From Thalassobaculum fulvum (lineage in GTDB: Bacteria > Pseudomonadota > Alphaproteobacteria > Thalassobaculales > Thalassobaculaceae): 64,000 nucleotides of DNA. The notes beneath the pieces are model-generated. The model ran no database searches and was not told where the DNA came from. It saw only the letters and a program-made list of their open reading frames with translations. The stretch covers positions 353,489 through 417,488 of the forward strand of contig NZ_BMZS01000005.1 of the NCBI RefSeq assembly GCF_014652915.1. The letters are read 5' to 3'. The position numbers were made by a program, and so were the translations under genes. The stretch's first letter is position 1. The number at the start of each line of letters is the position of its first letter. Positions 19,841 through 27,956 of this stretch are shown here, in pieces.

Positions 19841-19875
19841 CACTATTTCGCACTTGCTAATGCAAAGGGGGCGGG

Positions 19876-20568
19876 ATGTCGGTGGCGGAAGCCTTGGAAG
19901 CGGGTGGAATCAACCCGTTTCCGTCGTCGAACAAACGGCAGGCGATTCAAGAGGCGCTGCAGCGGCTGATCGTGACCGGCCGGCTGGAGCCGGGCACGCC
20001 GCTGGTCGAGACCCAACTGGCCGCCGAGTTCGGCTCGAGCCAGGCGCCGGTGCGCGAAGCGCTGATGAAGCTGGAGGAGGCCGGGCTGGTGGTCCGCAAC
20101 GGCTACCGCGGAACCGTGGTCGCGACCACCTCGATGGACGAGGCGCGCGAGATGGTCGCGGTCCGGCTGCGGCTGGAGACCAGCGGCGCCCGCCGCGCCG
20201 TCGCCGGGTTCGACCGGGAGATGCGTGATCGGCTCGCCGGGCTGATCGCCGAGATGGAAGCCGCGGCCGGGAGCGAGGACCTGTTCGCGCTCACCGAGCT
20301 GGACCGCGCCTTCCACCTGGCGATCTTCGAGCGGGCCGAACTGCCGTCGCTGGAGCCGATCCTGACACGCTGCTTCCTGCACGTGCACCGGGCGGCGCTC
20401 ACGAACCCGGCACGGGCCCGTTCCCTGCTGCAGTCGGCCCGTTGGCATTGGCCGATCGTGGAGGCTCTCGACAGCGGCTGCCCCGACCGGGCGGCAGCGG
20501 CGCTGGCCGAGCACGTCAACAACGTCATCGAGGGGATGCCGCCGTTGGCCGGCGGCCTGCCGGAGTGA
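19876..20568 (+). CDS. GntR family transcriptional regulator, FCD domain
   Basis: A 230-residue regulator. The N-terminal winged helix-turn-helix is at about 20-85 (RQAIQEALQRLIVTGRLEPG, then SSQAPVREALMKLEEAGLV). The FCD helical domain follows, with DRAFHLAIFERA and a late HWPIVEALDSG. Compared with the GntR protein at 3364-4077, one of the usual metal-binding histidines in the final helices is replaced, though HVNNVIEG supplies one. It lies 42 bp upstream of the ABC binding-protein gene in the same direction, so it probably regulates that importer as part of the same operon. It is divergent from the acyl-CoA ligase gene. The start ATG has GGGGGCGGG just upstream. Confidence 0.88.
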   Translation: MSVAEALEAGGINPFPSSNKRQAIQEALQRLIVTGRLEPGTPLVETQLAAEFGSSQAPVREALMKLEEAGLVVRNGYRGTVVATTSMDEAREMVAVRLRLETSGARRAVAGFDREMRDRLAGLIAEMEAAAGSEDLFALTELDRAFHLAIFERAELPSLEPILTRCFLHVHRAALTNPARARSLLQSARWHWPIVEALDSGCPDRAAAALAEHVNNVIEGMPPLAGGLPE

Positions 20569-20610
20569 CGGGGGTCAACGCTTAGGCAACACGGAGGTGG
20601 AAGAGAGACC

Positions 20611-22119
20611 ATGACCCGGAAACTGTCGCTGGCCGTCGCGGCCGGCATGATGCTCATCGGCTCGGCCGCGTCGGCCGAGACCCTCAGGATCGGTCTCGCC
20701 GACGATCCGGACGTGCTCGATCCGGACCAGTCGCGCACCTTCGTGGGGCGGATCGTCTACACCGCGCTGTGCGACAAGCTGGTCGACATCGACCCGGACC
20801 TGAACTTCGTGCCGCAGCTCGCCACCGCGTGGGAGTGGTCGGATGGCGGCAAGACCCTGACCATGAAGCTGCGTGACGGCGTCACCTTCCACGACGGCGA
20901 GAAGTTCGACGCCGCCGCGGTGAAGGCGAACATCGAGCGCTCCAAGACCCTGCCGGAGTCGCGCCGAAAGTCCGAGGTGAAGTCGATCGACACCGTCGAC
21001 GTGGTCGATCCGCTGACCGTCCGCTTCAACCTCAAGGCGCCGGACGCCACGCTGCTGGCAACCCTGTCCGACCGCGCCGGCATGATGGTGTCGCCGAAGG
21101 CGGCGGCCGAGGCCGGCGCCGGCCTGGGCGCCAAGCTGGTGTGCTCGGGCCCGTTCAAGTTCGTCGAGCGGGTGCAGCAGGACCGCATCGTGCTGGAGAA
21201 GTTCCCGGCCCATTGGAACGCCGCGAACATCCATTTCGACCAGGTGATCTACCGGACGATCCCGGACTCGACGGTCCGGCTCGCCAACCTGCAGGCCGGC
21301 GACCTCGACATGCTCGAGCGGCTGTCGCCGCCGGACATCGCCACCGTCAAGGCCGACTCCAAGCTGCAGGTCGTCGACGTGGTCGGCCTCGGCTACCAGG
21401 GCATCACCATCAACAACAACAACGGCGAGCGCTCGAAGACCCCGCTCGGCCAGGACCCGCGGGTCCGCAAGGCGCTGGAGCTGTCGATCGACCGCGCGGC
21501 GCTGAACCAGGTGGTGTTCGACGGCGCCCACCTGCCGGGCAACCAGTTCGTCTCGCCGCAGAGCCAGTTCTACAACCAGGCGATCCCGGTGCCGGCGCGT
21601 GACGTGGCCAAGGCCAAGGCGCTGCTGAAGGAGGCCGGGGCCGAGGGCTTCTCGTTCGAGATGCAGTTCCCGAACAACCCGGACATGACCCGGGCCGCCC
21701 AGGTCATCCAGGCAATGGCGGCCGAGGCCGGCTTCGACGTCAAGCTGCGCGCGACCGAGTTCGCGACCATGCTGAAGGAGCAGTCGGCCGGCAACTACCA
21801 GGCGACCGAGGTCGGCTGGTCGGGCCGCGTCGATCCGGACGGCAACATCCACGCCTTCGCGACCTGCAAGGGCGGCATCAACGACACCAAGTACTGCAAT
21901 CCCGAGGTCGACAAGCTGCTGGACGCGGCGCGCCAGACCAACGACGTGGCGGAGCGCAAGAAGCTCTACGCCTCGGCCATCGAGATCCTCGATCGCGAGC
22001 GGCCGATCATCTACCTCTACCACCCGAAGTGGATCTGGGCGCTGAGCAGCAAGCTGCAGGGCTACAAGCCCTATCCGGATGCCATGATCCGGCTCGAGGG
22101 CATGAAGAAGGCCTCCTGA
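20611..22119 (+). CDS. ABC transporter substrate-binding protein, peptide/nickel type (family 5)
   Basis: A 502-residue periplasmic binding protein with a clear Sec signal (MTRKLSLAVAAGMMLIGSAASA before ETLRIG, cut as ASA-E). There is no lipobox cysteine, so it is soluble. Family 5 features include PQLATAWEWSDGGKTLTMKLRDGVTFHDG near residue 70-100, of which LRDGVTFHDGEKFDA is the signature. The family binds oligopeptides, and also glutathione, opines or nickel. The downstream genes encode two matching permeases and a DUF1028 protein. An AGGTGG-type ribosome site precedes the ATG. A strong stem-loop directly after the stop probably limits expression of the permeases relative to this protein. 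The exact ligand is unknown. Confidence 0.9.
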   Translation: MTRKLSLAVAAGMMLIGSAASAETLRIGLADDPDVLDPDQSRTFVGRIVYTALCDKLVDIDPDLNFVPQLATAWEWSDGGKTLTMKLRDGVTFHDGEKFDAAAVKANIERSKTLPESRRKSEVKSIDTVDVVDPLTVRFNLKAPDATLLATLSDRAGMMVSPKAAAEAGAGLGAKLVCSGPFKFVERVQQDRIVLEKFPAHWNAANIHFDQVIYRTIPDSTVRLANLQAGDLDMLERLSPPDIATVKADSKLQVVDVVGLGYQGITINNNNGERSKTPLGQDPRVRKALELSIDRAALNQVVFDGAHLPGNQFVSPQSQFYNQAIPVPARDVAKAKALLKEAGAEGFSFEMQFPNNPDMTRAAQVIQAMAAEAGFDVKLRATEFATMLKEQSAGNYQATEVGWSGRVDPDGNIHAFATCKGGINDTKYCNPEVDKLLDAARQTNDVAERKKLYASAIEILDRERPIIYLYHPKWIWALSSKLQGYKPYPDAMIRLEGMKKAS

Positions 22120-22127
22120 GGCCGCGG

Positions 22128-22168
22128 GCCGGGCGGTCCCCTGGGCCGCCCGGCTCTTCTCTCCGTTT
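22128..22168 (+). terminator. Stem-loop with pyrimidine tail after the binding-protein gene
   Basis: GCCGGGCGG (22128-22136) pairs perfectly with CCGCCCGGC (22146-22154) across a nine-base loop and is followed by TCTTCTCTCCGTTT. It lies inside the operon, nine bases after the stop, where a partial terminator or mRNA-stabilising hairpin is typical. Confidence 0.6.
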
Positions 22169-22188
22169 CACGCTCTGGGGAGCGGCCG

Positions 22189-23130
22189 GTGCTCGCCTAT
22201 TTCCTTCGCCGTCTCGTCGGCATCGTGCCGACCGTGGTGCTGGTCTCGATGTTCGTGTTCGCGCTGCAGCAGATGCTGCCGGGCGACCCGGCGCTGGCGC
22301 TCGCCGGCGAGGAGCGCGACCCCGAGTCGATCGCCTATATCCGCGAGAAGTATCATCTGAACGAGCCGATCTGGGTGCAGTACGGCTACTGGATGGGCGG
22401 GGTGCTCAAGGGCGATCTCGGGATCTCCCTGCGCACCAACATCCCGGTCACGGAGCTGCTCGTGCAGAAGCTGCCGGTGACCATCCAGCTGGCGCTGATG
22501 GCGATCGCCATCGCCCTGCTGATCGGCATCCCGATGGGCGTGCTGTCGGCGCTCAAGCGCGGCACGCCGCTCGACTGGCTGGCCAACGTGACGGCGCTGT
22601 CGGGGCTGTCGATCCCGAACTTCTGGCTCGGCGTGCTGCTGATCCTGCTGGTCTCGGTCAAGCTCGGCTGGCTGCCGGCCTCGGGCTACGAGAGCCCGTT
22701 CGACGACCCGGTGCAGAACCTCAAGACCATGATCATGCCGGCGTTCGTGCTCGGCACCGCGATCGCGGCCACCATGATGCGCCACACCCGCAGCGCCATG
22801 CTCGAGGTGCTGCGCTCGGACTACGTCCGGACCGCGCGCGCCAAGGGGGTGCGCGAGCGCTTCGTAATCCTGCGCCACGCCTTCCGCAACGCGCTGATCC
22901 CGGTGGTCACCATCGGCACCCTGCAGCTCGGCGAGCTGCTGGCCGGCGCGGTGCTGACCGAGCAGGTGTTCACCATCCCGGGCTTCGGCAAGCAGATCGT
23001 CGACGCGGTGTTCAACCGCGACTACGCGGTCGTCCAGGGCGTGGTGCTGTGCAGCTCGCTCGCCTTCATCCTGCTCAACCTGGTCGCCGATATGGCGTAC
23101 TTCTTCCTCAACCCGCGGATCCGGGCGTAG
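22189..23130 (+). CDS. ABC transporter permease, DppB/GsiC type
   Basis: A 313-residue inner-membrane permease starting at GTG, with the usual DppB N-terminus MLAYFLRRLVGIVPTVVLVS and six predicted helices. The cytoplasmic coupling loop TARAKGVRERFVILRHAFRN is the EAA motif that contacts the ATPase. The C-terminal ends with FFLNPRIRA as is standard. It pairs with the permease encoded four bases downstream. No ATPase gene follows, so it must use ATPase subunits encoded elsewhere. Confidence 0.92.
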   Translation: MLAYFLRRLVGIVPTVVLVSMFVFALQQMLPGDPALALAGEERDPESIAYIREKYHLNEPIWVQYGYWMGGVLKGDLGISLRTNIPVTELLVQKLPVTIQLALMAIAIALLIGIPMGVLSALKRGTPLDWLANVTALSGLSIPNFWLGVLLILLVSVKLGWLPASGYESPFDDPVQNLKTMIMPAFVLGTAIAATMMRHTRSAMLEVLRSDYVRTARAKGVRERFVILRHAFRNALIPVVTIGTLQLGELLAGAVLTEQVFTIPGFGKQIVDAVFNRDYAVVQGVVLCSSLAFILLNLVADMAYFFLNPRIRA

Positions 23131-23134
23131 CGCC

Positions 23135-24010
23135 ATGGCCGAGACCGCCGCAACCGTTCCCTCCGTCTTCGGTCTGCGCATCCGCTCGCGGGCCGGCCGT
23201 AGGCTGCTGCGCCACCGCGGCGCGCTGATCGGCGGCGCGCTGATCGCGTTCTTCGTGGTGCTGGCCGTCGGCGCGCCGCTGTTCGCCACCCACGAGCCGA
23301 TGGCCACCGACTGGATGGCGGTGCGCAAGGCGCCGTCGTGGGCGCACCTGATGGGAACCGACGAGATCGGGCGCGACGTGTTCTCGCGGCTGGTCTGGGG
23401 GGCCCGGACCTCGCTGCTGGCCGGTGTCGTGTCGGTCGCGTTCGCACTGGCGCTCGGCGTGCCGCTGGGCGTGCTCGCCGGCTATGCCGGTGGCTGGGTC
23501 GACACCGTGATCTCGCGGTGCAACGAGGCGGTGCTGTCCTGCCCGTTCCTGATCCTGGCGATCGCGTTCGCGGCGTTCCTCGGGCCGAGCCTGACCAACG
23601 CGATGATCGCCATCGGCCTGTCGGCGGCGCCGATCTTCGTGCGGCTGGCGCGCGGCCAGACCCTGGTGGTGAAGGCCGAGGAATACGTCGACGGCGCCCG
23701 GGCGGTCGGGCTGGCGCACACCCGCATCGTGCTGCGCTATATCCTGCCGAACATCTTTCCGCCGCTGCTGGTGCAGTCGACCCTCACGATCGCGACCGCG
23801 ATCATCGCCGAGGCCAGCCTGTCGTTCCTCGGCCTCGGCCAGCAGCCGCCGGACCCGAGCTGGGGCAGCATGCTCAGCATCGCCAAGAACTTCCTGGTGC
23901 AGGCCCCGTGGATGTCGGTCTGGCCGGGCGTGGCGATCTTCCTGGTGGTGTTCGGGTTCAACCTGCTGGGCGACGGGTTGCGCGACGCGCTCGACCCCAG
24001 GGGCGACTGA
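23135..24010 (+). CDS. ABC transporter permease, DppC/GsiD type
   Basis: A 291-residue permease with a cytoplasmic N-terminal stretch and six helices. It has the DppC hallmarks HLMGTDEIGRDVFSRLVWGA and the EAA loop DGARAVGLAHTRIVLRYILP. It ends DGLRDALDPRGD, the normal DppC C-terminus. It forms the membrane heterodimer with the upstream permease, four bases away. Translation is probably coupled. The next gene in the operon encodes a DUF1028 protein instead of the usual ATPases. Confidence 0.92.
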   Translation: MAETAATVPSVFGLRIRSRAGRRLLRHRGALIGGALIAFFVVLAVGAPLFATHEPMATDWMAVRKAPSWAHLMGTDEIGRDVFSRLVWGARTSLLAGVVSVAFALALGVPLGVLAGYAGGWVDTVISRCNEAVLSCPFLILAIAFAAFLGPSLTNAMIAIGLSAAPIFVRLARGQTLVVKAEEYVDGARAVGLAHTRIVLRYILPNIFPPLLVQSTLTIATAIIAEASLSFLGLGQQPPDPSWGSMLSIAKNFLVQAPWMSVWPGVAIFLVVFGFNLLGDGLRDALDPRGD

Positions 24011-24035
24011 TGGCGGCGATCGAGAGGATGCAGGC

Positions 24036-24740
24036 ATGACGTGGTCGATCATCGCGCGCGAGCCGGAGACTGGGGTGATGGGGCTGATCGTCGCCACCCG
24101 GTTCTTCGCGGCCGGCGCCCTGGTGCCGCACAGCGCGCCGGATGCCGGGCTGGTGGCGACCCAGGCGCTGGTCAACCCGACCTACGGCCCGCTCGGTCTG
24201 GAGATGCTGCGGGCCGGCCGGTCGCCGGAGGAGACCGTGGCCGCGCTGATCGGGCCGGACGAGGGCAGGGCGGCCCGCCAGGTTCACGCGATGAGCCTCG
24301 ACGGGCGGACTGCGGCGTTCACCGGCGGCGCCTGTGTCGACTGGGCCGGGTCGCGCTCCGAGCAGGACCTGTCGGTCGCCGGCAACATGCTGGCCGGGCC
24401 GGCGGTGGTCGAGGAGACCTTCGAGACCTTCCGGGCCCGCGCCGACCTGCCGCTGGTCGACCGGCTGATCGCGGCGATGCGGGCCGGCGAGGCCGCCGGC
24501 GGCGACAAGCGCGGCAAGCAGTCGGCCGGCCTGGTGATCCAGGACGCCCGGCCGTATCGCTGGCTGGACCTGCGGGTCGACGACCACCAGGATCCGCTGA
24601 GCGAGCTGGAGCGCCTGCACACCGTGGCCGGCCAACGGTTCCTGGCGTTCCGCCACGCCTTCCCGACCGCCGAGCGGCCCTGGGGCATCTGGGAGCGCAG
24701 CGAGGTCGAGGCGATGATCGCCGAGCGGCTGGGCGGCTGA
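24036..24740 (+). CDS. DUF1028 family protein (Ntn-hydrolase-like)
   Basis: A 234-residue cytoplasmic protein opening [30 protein letters not shown], with [21 protein letters not shown] next; both blocks are typical of DUF1028. Later landmarks are [24 protein letters not shown] and [14 protein letters not shown]. The family is predicted to have an Ntn-hydrolase fold, and is often found in operons with peptide ABC importers or amidohydrolases, so a peptidase or amidase role on the imported substrate is plausible but unproven. It begins 25 bp after the second permease, in the same operon. The C-terminal [21 protein letters not shown] end ([19 protein letters not shown]) is normal. Confidence 0.85.
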   Translation: MTWSIIAREPETGVMGLIVATRFFAAGALVPHSAPDAGLVATQALVNPTYGPLGLEMLRAGRSPEETVAALIGPDEGRAARQVHAMSLDGRTAAFTGGACVDWAGSRSEQDLSVAGNMLAGPAVVEETFETFRARADLPLVDRLIAAMRAGEAAGGDKRGKQSAGLVIQDARPYRWLDLRVDDHQDPLSELERLHTVAGQRFLAFRHAFPTAERPWGIWERSEVEAMIAERLGG

Positions 24741-24834
24741 CCGTCCGGAATTTCGCTGCGGTGGCCTGCGGTCTTCATGGACCGTTTACCAACGTCGGCG
24801 CAGACTGCGCGAACCCATCAGCAGCGGTACGGCC

Positions 24835-25176
24835 ATGAGCGCAACCAGCACGGCGATCCAGAATACCCAGTCGGTCATCACGGACCTCGAGGCGGACCTC
24901 AATCTCATTCGTGACGTGGCGCGGCGCATCGACCAGATCGCCGGCCAGACCAACCTGCTGGCGTTGAACGCCACCATCGAGGCGGCGCGGGCCGGCGACG
25001 CCGGCCGCGGCTTCGCGGTGGTCGCGGGCGAGGTCAAGACGCTCTCCGGCAACACCAAGGAGGCGACCGACCAGATCGCCAAGGTGATCGCCACGGTCGA
25101 GAAGCGGGTCGAGACGCTGAAGCGCACCCTGATGGACGCCGACCGCGCCGATCACGCGTTTACCGCCGCCGAGTAG
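24835..25176 (+). CDS. Minimal soluble chemotaxis-receptor signalling-domain protein
   Basis: A 113-residue protein made almost entirely of the kinase-contacting tip of a methyl-accepting chemotaxis protein. Residues 32-71 hold the highly conserved hairpin, including [20 protein letters not shown] and [15 protein letters not shown]. About 30 helical residues lie on each side. There is no membrane segment, sensor domain or HAMP domain, and the helices are far shorter than in a normal receptor. The in-frame sequence upstream stays open but overlaps the DUF1028 gene and gives no receptor-like peptide. It could bind CheW or CheA in the cytoplasm, or be a decaying fragment. The clean start, stop and following hairpin favour a real gene, but the ribosome site is weak. 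Confidence 0.65.
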   Translation: MSATSTAIQNTQSVITDLEADLNLIRDVARRIDQIAGQTNLLALNATIEAARAGDAGRGFAVVAGEVKTLSGNTKEATDQIAKVIATVEKRVETLKRTLMDADRADHAFTAAE

Positions 25177-25183
25177 CCGATCC

Positions 25184-25203
25184 GCCCGGGCCAGGACCCG
25201 GGC
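25184..25203 (+). terminator. GC-rich hairpin after the chemotaxis-domain gene
   Basis: GCCCGGG (25184-25190) pairs with CCCGGGC (25197-25203) across a six-base loop, seven bases after the stop. No T-run follows, so intrinsic termination would be weak. The 140 bp from here to the next gene show nothing else recognisable. Confidence 0.35.
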
Positions 25204-25347
25204 ACGGGCCGAATGCGGGAGCCGGCACGGCATCGTGACGGCCGGCCGGCGACGCCGTGGTTGTGCGGCGCGGGCGCAGCGGGTTTGATCCCCGGCACGA
25301 TTCGGCGCCCGTCCGGGCCGCCGGCATTCCCGTCAGGAGGAACACCC

Positions 25348-25638
25348 ATGGCCAAGGCCTACTGGATCTCGCTGTACCGCGCCGTTCACGATGCCGACAA
25401 GCTGGCGGCCTACGCCAAGCTCGCCGGTCCGGCCATCCAGGCCGGCGGCGGCAGGTTCCTGGTGCGGGGCATGCCCTCGAAGACCTACGAGGCGGGCCTC
25501 GACCAGCGCACGGTCGTCATCGAGTTCGACAGCGTCGAGCAGGCGATCGCGACCCACGACAGCGCGGGCTACAAGGCGGCCCTCGACGCGCTCGGCGACG
25601 GCGTCGAGCGTGACATGCGGATCGTCGAAGGCGCCTGA
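25348..25638 (+). CDS. DUF1330 family protein
   Basis: A 96-residue cytoplasmic protein of the DUF1330 ferredoxin-like (dimeric alpha-beta barrel) family. It opens AKAYWISLYRAVHDADKLAAY and contains the blocks GPAIQAGGGRFLVRG, RTVVIEFDSVEQAI and YKAALDALGDGVERDMRIVEG, all standard for the family. The ATG has a perfect AGGAGG seven bases upstream; the longer open frame upstream has none. It stands alone, with a strong hairpin beyond its stop shared with the convergent gene. Its biochemical role is unknown; related small proteins fold like monooxygenases or stress proteins. Confidence 0.85.
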   Translation: MAKAYWISLYRAVHDADKLAAYAKLAGPAIQAGGGRFLVRGMPSKTYEAGLDQRTVVIEFDSVEQAIATHDSAGYKAALDALGDGVERDMRIVEGA

Positions 25639-25648
25639 AGACCACGAA

Positions 25649-25674
25649 CCGGGCGGCGGTCGCCCGCCGCCCGG
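25649..25674. terminator. Bidirectional hairpin between convergent genes
   Basis: CCGGGCGGCGG (25649-25659) and CCGCCGCCCGG (25664-25674) form a perfect 11-bp stem with a TCGC loop. It lies in the 52-bp gap between the DUF1330 gene and the oppositely oriented metallohydrolase gene. No T-run is present on either side. Confidence 0.5.
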
Positions 25675-25690
25675 TCGCAGGCTGCGCGGG

Positions 25691-26680
25691 TCAGCCGAGG
25701 TCCATCTGATAGCCGGCCGCCACGTAGCGGAAACCGTCGCCCATCGGCTCGATGTAGCCGACGTTCGGGAACGGCATGTGATAGCCGGTGAACGGGATCT
25801 TGTCGGCGGCGATCATGCCGAAGATCTCCTTGCGGGCTTCGGCCGCCTTCTTCTTGTTCATGTCGAACGAGACTTCCCAGTCCGGGCGCTGCAGCGACAC
25901 GACGTAGTGGTTCGCGGTGTCCGCCGTGATCATCAGCCGCTTGCCTTCGCTCTCCACGTGGAAAGCCAGGTGGCCGGGGGTGTGACCACCGGCGTCGACC
26001 GCGGTGATGCCGGACACCACCGCCTGGTTGTCCTCCAGGAACGTCGTCTTCTCCGCCAGCGGCACGACGTTGGACTGCACCAGCTTGCCGACCCGCTCGG
26101 TCTTGCCGGTCGCCTTCTCGGGCGGCGACCAGAAATTGTACTCCTCGGCACCGGTCACGTAGCGGGCATTCGCGAACGCCGGAGCGCCGTCCTCCATCAG
26201 GCCGCCGATGTGGTCGGGATGGAAGTGGGTCAGCACGACCACGTCGATCTGCTCGGGCGTATAGCCCGCCGCCCCCAGCGTCGCCCGCAGCGCGCCGGCG
26301 TTCGGCCGCCGGCCGGCGCCGTTGCCGGTGTCGAACAGGATCAGTTCGTTGCCGGTGTTGACCAGCACCGGGGCGAAGCTGATGGCCATCCGCGAGGTCG
26401 GCAGGAAGTTCTCGGCCGCCAGCTTCTGGACATCCTCGGGCTTCTGGTCGGCGCCGAAGATCGGATGCGGGCCGTCGAGCTGGATGGCGCCGTCGAGGAT
26501 GGTGGTCACCTCGTACGCGCCGAGCTTGAAGCGGTAGACCGACGGCTTGGTCGGGCCGAGCATGGGCGCGGCGGCCTGGGCCGGGCGGACAGGCAGGCCG
26601 GTCGAAGCGAGTGCGGCCCCGGCGCCGAGGGCGCCGAGCAGAGCTGTCCGACGGGACAGGGTGGATGACGTCGATGACAT
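25691..26680 (-). CDS. Tat-exported MBL-fold metallohydrolase
   Basis: A 329-residue protein with a twin-arginine signal (SRRTALLGALGAGAALAS at residues 9-26, probable cleavage after AQA). This places it in the periplasm, folded before export. The mature part is a metallo-beta-lactamase fold. The main zinc motif HFHPDH is at 152-157, followed by a GGHTPGHLAFHVES histidine and ITADTANHY; YHMPFPNVG supplies the last histidine. The family includes lactonases, quorum-quenching enzymes and other hydrolases, and the sequence does not pick one. It lies downstream of the YedE/DUF302 pair on the same strand, but an 88-bp gap with its own palindromes suggests a separate promoter. The start ATG follows GGGAGG. 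Confidence 0.85.
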   Translation of the reverse strand: MSSTSSTLSRRTALLGALGAGAALASTGLPVRPAQAAAPMLGPTKPSVYRFKLGAYEVTTILDGAIQLDGPHPIFGADQKPEDVQKLAAENFLPTSRMAISFAPVLVNTGNELILFDTGNGAGRRPNAGALRATLGAAGYTPEQIDVVVLTHFHPDHIGGLMEDGAPAFANARYVTGAEEYNFWSPPEKATGKTERVGKLVQSNVVPLAEKTTFLEDNQAVVSGITAVDAGGHTPGHLAFHVESEGKRLMITADTANHYVVSLQRPDWEVSFDMNKKKAAEARKEIFGMIAADKIPFTGYHMPFPNVGYIEPMGDGFRYVAAGYQMDLG

Positions 26681-26697
26681 GGTTGCCTCCCTCAGAG

Positions 26698-26719
26698 GTC
26701 GCGAACGCGACTGTATACA
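26698..26719 (-). promoter_or_regulatory. Two adjoining palindromes upstream of the metallohydrolase gene
   Basis: GTCGCG-AA-CGCGAC (26698-26711) abuts TGTATACA (26712-26719), 18 bp before the start codon. TTGTATACA-type palindromes are common GntR operators, and the TATACA could also act as a -10 box. No GntR gene is adjacent, so the regulator is unknown. Confidence 0.35.
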
Positions 26720-26768
26720 ATTAGAGGGAGCCGATCGCAGATCAATCGGGCGCGTGCGTGGACCGCGA

Positions 26769-27956
26769 TCACGGATTCGCGAGGTGGAACCACGGGCGCA
26801 GGCGGACCCCGACCACCGTCCCGAGCAGCGCCATCACGATCCAGGCCCAGCCGTGCAGGCTGGTCGAGGCGACACCGGAGAAGAACGCGCCGATGTTGCA
26901 GCCATAGGCGAGCCGGGCGCCGTAACCCATCAGCAGTCCGCCCAGCACCGCCGCCGCGAGCGGCCGCAGGCCGACCCGCCAGACCGGGCGGAAGCTGCCG
27001 GCGAGCGCCGCGGCGATCGCCGCGCCAAGCAGGATGCCGAGATTCGAGACCGAGGTGGTCGAGGCCAGGATCGACTGGCCGAGCGCGGCCCGCGTCCAGT
27101 CCGCCGACCAGAACGCGCTGGAGGCCGGGTCCCAGCCGAGCGCAGCGGCGGTCTTCGCGCCCCACAGGGTGAAGCCCCAGGTGATGCCCCACGGGCTGCC
27201 GGTGAGGGCCAGGGTGACGGCGTTCAGAACGGCGAGCGCCAGCGCACCGAGCAGCAGCGGCCACGGGCCGCGCAGCAGGGCCGAGGCAGAGAACCGGCCG
27301 TCCCACCACAGCGGCCGCCGTACCCGGCCGCCGAACAGGTAGAGGACCCGGACGATCAGGGCGAGCACCGCCGCCTGCGCCAGCACCGCCGGTACCCAGC
27401 CGATGGAATGGCCGAGCGAGACCGGCGGCAGCGTCGGCAGCGACCGCCACCACGGCAGGTCGAGGGTGCCCCACCACGAGCCGGCGCAGAAGAACACCAG
27501 CACCACCAGCATGCGCGGGCTGCCCCCGCCGCTGGTGAACAGCGTGCCGGAGGCGCAGGCGCCACCGAGCTGCATGCCGATGCCGAACACGAACGCCCCG
27601 GTCAGCATGGCGATCCCGACCGGGGCCACCGCCCCGCCGACGCCGTGTCCGAAGGCTTCGCCGGCGGCCAGCATCGGCGCGAACAGGATCGACGCCACCA
27701 CCAGCATCACCGCCTGCGCGACCACGCCGGACAGCTCCTTGTCGAGGATCGCCCGGCGGTAGGCGGCGGTGAAGCCGAAGGCGGCGTGGTAGAGCGCGAT
27801 CCCGAGCCCGATGCCGACGGCGAGCACGGCGGCCAGCAGCGGCGAGTCGGTCCAGAGTGCCGCGCCGAGCGTCAGCGCGACGACGCCCGCGGCGGCCAGG
27901 GCCGGCCGCTGGACCGCCGGCAGGGCGACCGGCGGAACGGTCGCGGTGGTGCTCAC
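26769..27956 (-). CDS. YeeE/YedE family sulfur-compound membrane transporter
   Basis: A 395-residue polytopic membrane protein with about ten to twelve helices and the internal duplication of the YeeE/YedE (DUF395) family. Each half carries a conserved cysteine segment: GGACASGTLFTSGGG in the first and YGCNIGAFFSGVAS in the second. E. coli YeeE is a thiosulfate carrier in which such cysteines relay the substrate, so uptake of thiosulfate or another sulfane sulfur is the best guess. Its ATG overlaps the stop of the upstream DUF302 gene by four bases, so the two are co-translated. The substrate and direction are inferred from the family. Confidence 0.85.
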   Translation of the reverse strand: MSTTATVPPVALPAVQRPALAAAGVVALTLGAALWTDSPLLAAVLAVGIGLGIALYHAAFGFTAAYRRAILDKELSGVVAQAVMLVVASILFAPMLAAGEAFGHGVGGAVAPVGIAMLTGAFVFGIGMQLGGACASGTLFTSGGGSPRMLVVLVFFCAGSWWGTLDLPWWRSLPTLPPVSLGHSIGWVPAVLAQAAVLALIVRVLYLFGGRVRRPLWWDGRFSASALLRGPWPLLLGALALAVLNAVTLALTGSPWGITWGFTLWGAKTAAALGWDPASSAFWSADWTRAALGQSILASTTSVSNLGILLGAAIAAALAGSFRPVWRVGLRPLAAAVLGGLLMGYGARLAYGCNIGAFFSGVASTSLHGWAWIVMALLGTVVGVRLRPWFHLANP

